A stretch of 64,000 nt of DNA from Hyphodiscus hymeniophilus. Taxonomy: Eukaryota > Ascomycota > Leotiomycetes > Helotiales > Hyphodiscaceae. Positions 56,942 to 64,000 of the stretch are shown one piece after another. The translations under genes were made by a program, and so were the position numbers. Every line of letters starts with the position of its first letter. Within the stretch, counting starts at the first letter, position 1. Below the pieces are notes generated by a model. It was not told the DNA's origin, did not search any database, and worked only from the letters and a program-made list of their open reading frames with translations. The DNA is taken from assembly GCA_016508695.1 (NCBI GenBank), contig VNKQ01000009.1, positions 372,001 to 436,000 of the forward strand, read 5' to 3'.

Positions 56942-57655
56942 AGAAGAAAGTACTCATTAATGTACACTATTTACCAATGATTCTGAAGTGAACGAACGCA
57001 AAACTAAATGCAAGCACTGAAAGGAATCATATGTCTACTGAATGGGTGATATTCCGAAACCGATCAAACAAGCAAGAATGATTGAGGATTCCACTTGGCA
57101 CAAAACCATGTCTCAACAAAGCCAGTCGTTCAGTAGCTCACTTGAGCTGTTCGAATGAAGTGCTCGGTTGAAGAAGTCATGGCACGACATGAGGCGTCCC
57201 AAGTATTGTGGGATAAATTCTCCACAGTAACTCGTAAAGAGATATTTTTAATCCTCAATGCAGGTCATAATGATAGGTAGCTTACATGACATAAGCTCTT
57301 GAAAATGTTCTCTTTGAACCTTGTTTCTCCAGACAAGTACACATTCCTCTAGTAAGCAATAAAGCTACTCCAGTGAGTTCGTGCTGATTCAATCTCTTGG
57401 CACTATACCTTCATCTTTGATGCTCTTTAACTTATGTGACGTCTTATCTGAACATTCTCTGTCTGAGTTCTTATGGCTCTAGAAACGTCCGTCCAGCTCA
57501 TGAAAGTCCACTAATTTGGTGGAATATAATATGATGTCCTCAATGACTTGATGTGAGAATGAGATGGGTAATAAAGGTATCTGAAATAAAAATAATACAG
57601 AAATAGATACATCCATTACTCACAGAATTCTCCGCTGCAATGGAACTCTTGCTCA

Positions 57656-58511
57656 TTATAACTTGCTCTTGTCCCAATCTCGATCCCAATTCGGTTTCCT
57701 CCTTTCTAAAAACGCACTTATACCTTCTCCAACATTTTTCCCATCCCTTAAAGCAGGCCAATATTTCTTCTTCCACTCTCTCCCCTTCTCAAACACATCT
57801 CCCTCAGTCAATCCCATGAATATTCCTTCTCGACTCACAAACACAGCGTCCGGACTATTACCCGCAATAGTTTTCGCAATCTCAACCGCTTCGTTCATCG
57901 GATCTTCAACAATTCTATCCACCAACCCCCACCTCAAGGCTTCATCCGCCCTAATATTGCGTCCGGTGAAGACCATATCCGAAGCCCTCGATCTGCCAAT
58001 CTTGCGTACGAGGAGCGGTAGCGTGCCACCGAGGAGTGAGAGACCGACTTTCACGTCGGGGAGGGACAGGACGGCAGATGGCGAGGCAATCACCATGTCG
58101 CAGTTTATGAGGACTTCCATCCCACCGCCAACCGCCAGGCCATTGACGGCTGCCAGGATGGGTTTCTTGCCGTGTCGTTGGGAAATCCCGCAGAAGCCGT
58201 CGGCGGGGAGCATGCCTTGCTCTTGTTCGGAGGATGTTACCCACTCTAGGGCAACGTTAATGACGGGCTGAATAGGGAGGGGCAGAGCGTACGCCTCATA
58301 TCCGCGCTGGTACAGAAAGCTCGTCCTGAGCCAGTAAGTATTCCTATCGAGAGTTCGGGTTCGAGTCCATCCATTGCCATATTGATTCGAGCTCCCAATG
58401 GCCGTGTTTAGGTATTGTGTTGAGCTCCTTTGTTCGAATCAGGGTTACCAGCAGGACGTGAGGAGCTGGATATGTGAGTTCGCAGATTGTTGTCTTTGGA
58501 GGTTGAGACAT
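57656..58511 (-). pseudogene. Enoyl-CoA hydratase/isomerase with a frameshift
   Basis: The frame opened by the ATG at 58511 carries a normal N terminus of the crotonase family (A-P-H-V-L-L-V-T-L, then W-Q-W-M-D). Near 58366 the homology moves to another frame (E-P-E-L-S-I-G-I-L-T-G-S-G-R-A-F-C), so one base appears to be missing. A 47-nt intron (58246-58292, GTACGC donor) then links S-A-D-M-R-Q-W to the rest (57656-58245), which has A-A-V-N-G-L-A-V-G-G-G-M-E, part of the CoA and oxyanion-hole region. The complete protein would add water to or isomerise an acyl-CoA, probably in fatty-acid or secondary metabolism. The ATG frame stops at 58344-58346. Either it is a pseudogene or a sequencing error. 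Confidence 0.75.
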
Positions 58512-59203
58512 GGCGATAATAAAACGAATGATTGAAGAGACGGACTTAATACTGAGTGCAACAGGACGTGAATCGAAGTTTCAACCTAACTTGCTTGCAA
58601 TCGAGGGAGAAGGCATTTAGCTGGAGCTCTGATAAGGAGCTCTCGTTGTATAGTAATCATCGATTACCCGGATGACCGAGGTCCTCTGCACCGACGGATA
58701 CAACAGCAATTCCATTCTTTAATCTTCACTTGAAGAGAGGCTCGTCAGTCCTCTTCTGGGCTCGGTCCTGAGAGATATCCCGGGTTCTTGACGTTGTCCA
58801 AGAGAAAGCACATGATCTCGCTCGCCCAGCCGCTAGGCCGAACGGGGACACTTCGGGACGCGCTCTCTGGCTTTGAAATCCGTGCAGATCGCAGTGACTC
58901 TTTCGCGTCAGCAGCGAGTTGTAAAGAGCGTCATATCGCATTTCAGGGAAGGCCAAAACAGTAAGTGCAGAGTTGCATTGTTGGATTCACCTTCATTTGG
59001 AGTGTCATAACGAGCGTCATTTCGAGTGTCATTTACTCTCGTGCTGATTAATGTGCTTTTGGCTTTGGGCTTTATGAAGACATCTTTTAGCATCTCCAAG
59101 CAGTCGCCATTCTCTGATGACTTGGCTTGAGTTCATTTTTTCAAGCGGTGTTGAAACTTGAACTTCCTATGTCCATTTGATTCCAATATATCTACCTCTC
59201 CAA
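58512..59203. other. Divergent intergenic region
   Basis: Separates the enoyl-CoA hydratase (-) and the MFS gene (+), so it holds both promoters. No coding frame is supported. Confidence 0.5.
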
Positions 59204-60833
59204 ATGTCTGTCGCAAGTTTCGCTGCAGGGATTTCCATTGAATCCGCGAAGATTCCCAGTCCTCCGGCTATCCGATCCAAGGATACCGTTCCAGATGGCT
59301 CTCCAAGAGCACAAGATCCTTCAGTCGATCTCGAGATGTATTCTATGAGCAATATAGAGCGTGCTCCCTCGATTCTTAGAAACAACAGTCTGAGAGCAGC
59401 ATCCGTGAGAGGCTCGACCGAGGCAGATCCACCTTCCAACTCCCCTCCCGAGAACGCTTCAGAACAAATCCAGACCATGTGGGCTCCATACAAGAACAGA
59501 TATCGAGTCTTGGCATGTTGCGCAACAGGCTTTGGGAATGGGTTGAATGACTCCTCGCAAGGAGCTCTCATTGCAAGCATGGAGCGGTATGTGATCCCCT
59601 CCTCGTGGATTTACACGTGACTGATTGCATTGCTTGGTACCTTAGCTACTACAATGTCACCTACGGAACAGTCTCGATAATTTTCGTGTGCAATGCTCTA
59701 GGTTTCATTGCGGCAGCTTTCTTCATAAATGCTGCGTCAACAAAGTTCGGGCGCGCAAAGACCTTGGTCATTGGACAGAGCCTCTTGATGTTGGGCTACT
59801 CCTGCATCATCATCACACCTCCTTTTCCTGCAGTCTGCGTTTCGTAAGTCTGCCCTAACTAAAGTCTGTTGTATCCTCCAGTTCAATCAGCTGTTGACGT
59901 TCCCTCAGCTTCTTCGTTCTCGGCCTAGGGATGGCAACGAACCTAGCAATCGCACAAGTCTTCTGTTCCAATCTAGCCAACAACACCGCCCTTCTAGGCT
60001 TCTTCCAAGGCGCATATGGCATTGGTGGAGTAACAGGTCCTCTCATCGCCACCGCACTCGTCTCCCACGGCTCAAAATGGTCACGCTTCTACATCATCGA
60101 ACTCTGCCTCGCATTCGCCAACCTCCTCTTCTCAGCATGGGCATTCTGGAACTACGAGAAAGAGTCCACCGAGTCCGATCCCGCGCTCCCAGTACCAACA
60201 TCGGCACCCAACAGCCCACAGCCTAGGAGGGCCACCACGGCCAGGAAGTGGCAGTCCTTCAAAACCCTTCTCTCAGACACGCCCACAATCCTCGGCGCCT
60301 GTTTCATCTTCGCCTACCAAGGAGCCGAGGTCGCGATCTCAGGCTGGGTGATCTCCTTCCTCGTGCAATTCCGCCATGGCGACCCGAGCAAGGTCGGTTT
60401 CGTGACGTCCGGCTTTTGGGCGGGAATCACATTAGGACGCCTCACGCTCTCCTTCCTCGCCCACAGCCTCGGCGAGCGTCCTTCCGTCTTCCTTTTCACT
60501 GCTGGAGCGCTGGTCCTCGAACTCCTCGTCTGGTTCGTGCCTTCCATCCCCGGAGATTCCGTTGCGGTGGCCTTTTCAGGACTGTTGCTTGGCCCCGTAT
60601 ATCCCTGCGCTGTACACATCTTCCAGCGTCTCATTCCAAGAAATATGCAAATTTCGAGCCTCTCGTTGATCGGATCGGTGGGTAGCTCGGGAGGTGCCAT
60701 GGCTCCGTTCATGACTGGTATGTTAGCCCAGAGAGTTGGCACTTTTGTGCTACATCCAATTTGTATTGGCCTTTTTGGTGCAATGGCGGTGACCTGGTGG
60801 GCTTTGCCTGATCCCGAGAAGAGGGACGAGTGA
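59204..60833 (+). CDS. MFS transporter
   Basis: Three exons (59204-59586, 59646-59843, 59909-60833) give 501 residues. About 95 polar residues precede the first span, then the pattern of 11-12 membrane spans begins at Y-R-V-L-A-C-C-A-T-G-F. S-T-K-F-G-R-A-K is the loop 2-3 signature, G-A-Y-G-I-G-G-V-T-G-P span 5, and F-W-A-G-I-T-L-G-R-L the counterpart in the second half. It resembles the fungal Bsc6-like (bypass-of-stop-codon) MFS proteins, whose substrates are unknown. A soluble linker of about 40 residues joins the halves. Plasma-membrane or organelle location cannot be told. Intron junctions are all canonical. Confidence 0.92.
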
Positions 60834-61081
60834 GCATGCTGGTCATGAGTAATTGTATGGGCAGGAACGAGTTGAACCATCGGTGTGAAAATGCAATTGA
60901 AAATGTATCTCCAAGCAAGTATATCTACATATGGAAAAGGGTTGCTCTCCCAGTCATTGTGATCTTCTCCACTATCATTAATTATAGAGCCTCTCTCATG
61001 CCAATTTCTTTGGTGAAGCATCTTCATCAACTGCGAAATAATGCAAGCAAGTCAAAGCGCTATGCCAGTATTCTCTTGCCA

Positions 61082-63335
61082 TTACTCGGGGACAATGCCG
61101 CCCACAGCACGCCAAAAATCGCATCGAATTCCTCGTCCATCTTCGATTGAGTGAGCGTTGACCAAGCTGAAGTTCGGCTCTAATCCAGGATCAACATAGT
61201 ACGTCGAATTAAGGAACTCGCCGTATGACACGAGCGGAAAGGCGTGCGAACCCATGACAAGTTTGCCTCCGGTTTGGTTGACTTGGCAGGTGTCAGCATT
61301 GAAACTCCAGAGACAGAACAAGTTACGCACGATTTAGCTGAATCGGATTTGAATCACTAAAAGCTGGCCAAATAATCACAGCCTCGACATTGCCACCAAC
61401 AGTTCCGGTCCTGTTCCCAATTGATGGATCGTTGTGCATGATGAAGTTGCCCCAGATTTTTTGAAAGTAGTTCATAAACTCCGCTCCCAGATATGGCACA
61501 GGTGGGCCAAAGTAACCATTATAATCAGCGCCATGAAGTGCAGGGAGAACTGAATACTGGTACTTGAAAGCTTCATGATCTTTGGAGCTGTATGCCTCAG
61601 CGAGCCAGTATGATGGACAGACAAACACCGACTCGGAGTAGATACTATTGGCGCGCTTCTGTTGGACCGCAGCGTCGTTGGCAGCTGCTAACACCACTAT
61701 TGCGTCTGACACCGTACGGCTCGAAGATGGGTAATACATCAAGACCTTAGCAACATCGTCATCAGAGAATATTGGAAAGGTTGCATGAAGCCAAGACACG
61801 ACGTCCGCTTCCGTGGTAAGATTCTGAGGCACGAAGGCATTGCCTTCATTCGCATTGTTGCCGGAAAGAATGCGGGCCCCATTGATTCGATGTCGGAGAA
61901 GTTGTTGACTTGGACTTTGCTTGAGAAAGGTGCCGTCTGTTACTGGTACAAAAGCCCTGTCCAGTATTAGTACCACGACTTTTAGGAACTTCACTTGCGG
62001 TCTCGAAGAAGCTCCCAGGCTTCTGACCTCTCCGATAAGGACCGGAATTCGGGATTAAAATATGCTTACCAGGTACCATATGTTCCAGAAGCCGACACGA
62101 TCTCGTTGGCTTCCACTCGGACAGATGATTCGGCATTTACAAGACATTTGAAAATTGTCGACTGTTGCATGGTATTTCCGAATGCCGATCCGGTAAAACA
62201 ACCAGCTGCATCTGCGAAAGCATAATAAACCTGAGAAGGGACCCAGGCATTATAACAGTACTGAGAAACTAGGTATGGTGATGCCGCGATGACATTACTG
62301 AAGAGGGACGATCCAAGTTCTCCGTCGAAAGCCATGCTCTGTAACAGGACAGATCCAGCCCCAGCCGAGTCGCCAGCGATCGTGACTTGTGATGCATTAC
62401 CGCCGAACATATGGATATAACTCTGAACCCACTGTAGAGCAAATATCTGGTCTCTCAAACCCGCATTTACAACACCGAAATGATGGACTTCATCCGAACT
62501 GAGGAAGCCGAATGCACCAAGGCGATACCTATGGAGCATCCGAGTGTTAGGATATGCCCATTCGTGCAAGAAAACCTGTGTGAATGCGAACAGAGACCAA
62601 GAAAAGTAAATGAGGTTCTTGTTCCCATCCTTGACAGGTTCTGAGCGATGCTGATTTAGAGATTCTTAATCTGATGTGTTGGAGTAACATGTGGGAAATC
62701 GAATACGCACTGAATTACAACGCCGACAAAGCCATTATCATTGGCAGCTATGATGCTACTGAGATCCTGATTTCCATTGCCATAGCCATAACCACCGCCA
62801 TGAATGTAGACGAGAACAGGAAGGTCTGTTGCATTTGCTGGAGCATAAATATTGGGGAACAGACAATCCTCGGACGAGGGACCGAGACCGGCGATGGATT
62901 CAGCTTGCTCAGCAGCGGATATTCCTGAAGCTTTGGAAGCTTGCGGACACTGGGATTGGAACTGTGTTGCTTGAAATACATGACTCCGGTTAACGACTGG
63001 TGGTTGAGGAAGCTGCCATCGAAGGCGACCTGTTGGTGGTGCTGCGAAACGAATTCTACAATTATCGGGTCACAAACCGTCTATATATCATGAAAATTGG
63101 GATAGGCTTGCCCTTTGAAGACGTTCAAATCCCAAGTAGCATTGAAGACGCCTTGATATACCGCGTATCCGAGATCGATGGACGGACCCGAAGTGGTGAG
63201 AATGGGTCTGATAGTAGAGTTCCAAGGAGCGGTGCGACGCTTGATGTCGTAGAATGGATTTGCCTGGTATCTGACGGCTGCATGAGTGATATGGGAGTAG
63301 GTGGCAAGGATTGCAAGCAATGTGAAGGACTTCAT
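61082..63335 (-). CDS. Secreted type-B carboxylesterase/lipase
   Basis: Five exons (63112-63335, 62711-63055, 62070-62528, 61331-61956, 61082-61281) give 617 residues. A signal peptide (about 1-19, M-K-S-F-T-L-L-A-I-L) leads to secretion. The alpha/beta-hydrolase core has the oxyanion segment Y-I-H-G-G-G-Y, the nucleophile elbow G-D-S-A-G-A-G (serine at 244) and N-A-N-E-G-N-A-F with the likely acid residue. The catalytic histidine is probably in G-S-H-A or N-A-H-S near the end. It should hydrolyse esters such as lipids or polyol esters outside the cell. The first intron uses a GC donor (GCAAGC); with a GT donor the conserved G-I-R-F-A-A-P-P-T-G would be lost. The second intron is 182 nt, the others 49-113. 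Confidence 0.93.
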
Positions 63336-64000
63336 TGTGGTGCCTTGCAGTGTGTTGGTTACGTGACGGAGAGATGAATGAAGGGAAGTGTTGTGTTTAA
63401 AATCTGTATCGAGAGAGCAAGTGGAAAGTGCGAAGTGATACCCTCGAGCCTTCCTTTACTATCGGAAAGTCGAATTCGGCTCAATGGACATCTTCGTTTT
63501 AGAGTCAGGATAACCAAACAAGCAAGACGATGCAATCGGAGGCATCATGAATCAGTACTTTGAGCTTCTGGCGACTATGTCATGTTCTTCTCCTTCCCCT
63601 TCTTGCCCAAGCCATCATCCCCGCACAACCTTCTCCATCAAGTCAAACGAGTATGCAAACTCACGAGCAACCCGAGACTGTAACCGAAATGGAAGACTGA
63701 GCACAGCTAACGGAGTAATCGCAGTTGTATATGACGCCCTCATATAGTAGTGAAAATCGACGCTCTTGATCCTGCTGTATTGTATTGCATACGATTGCAT
63801 ACACCGCTCCGGTACATGGGATATACCGATCCTTCTTCTACTCAATACCCTTTGATAAATATGGGGTGGTTATAGCTTCAACCTGAGATTGCATTTCATG
63901 GCTTTGTTTTCCTGCGCATGCAATTGCGTTGTATCGCAACCTAAAATCAGGAAATGTGGCCTTGAGGTATTGAACAGCGACCGATGCCCCACAATCGTAG
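63336..64000. other. Right-edge intergenic region
   Basis: Promoter side of the esterase gene. No further gene is supported before the window ends. Confidence 0.5.

Larger units (their letters stand above)
54201..57655. other. Degenerate, repeat-containing region
   Basis: No intact gene. A segment at about 54302-54357 is repeated imperfectly at 54747-54803, with differences mostly G/A and C/T changes. An inverted repeat (54427-54556) and a palindromic tandem array (56849-56941) also lie here. A plus frame ending at 56815 contains protein-like stretches (K-Y-L-L-F-C-F-A-D-T; E-V-H-D-I-R-D-E-H-W-A-V-L) but lacks an ATG and conserved motifs. Confidence 0.45.

Noticed and set aside
58350..58445. 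GGTTCGAGTCC and GTTCGAATC, similar to a tRNA B box
   Set aside because: Both lie in the coding sequence of the enoyl-CoA hydratase, and no A box or acceptor stem at the right distance can be drawn.

Overview
The window is nuclear DNA of a filamentous ascomycete (Pezizomycotina). Genes are mostly split by short introns (about 42-113 nt, a few up to 209) with GTRNGT donors, CTRAY-like branch sites and YAG acceptors. The gene content is typical of such fungi: Zn2Cys6 regulators, a GH55 glucanase, UstYa/DUF3328 proteins, NmrA-like and MFS proteins. I see no rRNA, convincing tRNA or CRISPR array. The sequence alone does not fix the genus.

Layout. 0-7 kb: 5' end of an S66 peptidase gene (-), a secreted GH55 exo-beta-1,3-glucanase (+), and an NmrA-like protein lacking a clear nucleotide-binding glycine motif (+). 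7-12 kb: a long leader and a bZIP factor (+). 12.7-17 kb: the most interesting locus, two divergent single-pass membrane proteins that each carry two HxxHC motifs, followed by a secreted 99-residue precursor made of four 19-residue repeats separated by Lys-Arg. 18-23 kb: an amino-acid/GABA/choline-type permease (-) and a Zn2Cys6 factor (-). 23-29 kb: nearly 6 kb without a convincing gene. 29-36 kb: adenine deaminase (+), a hypothetical protein (+), a poorly resolved gene (-) and an Mx-like dynamin with an unusual C-terminal tail (-). 39-45 kb: a small Cys-rich protein (+), glutamate decarboxylase (-), mitochondrial phosphate carrier (-). 45-53 kb: a multi-pass membrane protein of unknown function (-), a large Zn2Cys6 factor (-), a SprT-like zinc protease homologue (-). 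53-57.6 kb: a decayed zone with a DUF1996 remnant, tandem duplications and inverted repeats. 57.6-63.4 kb: a frameshifted enoyl-CoA hydratase (-), an MFS transporter (+) and a secreted type-B carboxylesterase (-).

How genes work together. The 12,774-16,973 block has the minimal architecture of a fungal ribosomal peptide (dikaritin) pathway: a Kex2-processed repeat precursor plus UstY-type oxidases that would cyclise the core peptides through a tyrosine. Two of the four repeats contain Tyr-Val-Ile-Gly, the backbone known from ustiloxin A; the other two contain Tyr-Val-Val-Ala and Tyr-Ala-Val-Ala. No tyrosinase, flavin oxidase or methyltransferase is seen nearby, so the product may be a simple macrocycle or may be tailored from elsewhere. 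Whether the flanking bZIP, permease or Zn2Cys6 genes belong to the cluster cannot be told from sequence. The remaining genes look like ordinary metabolism, transport and regulation.
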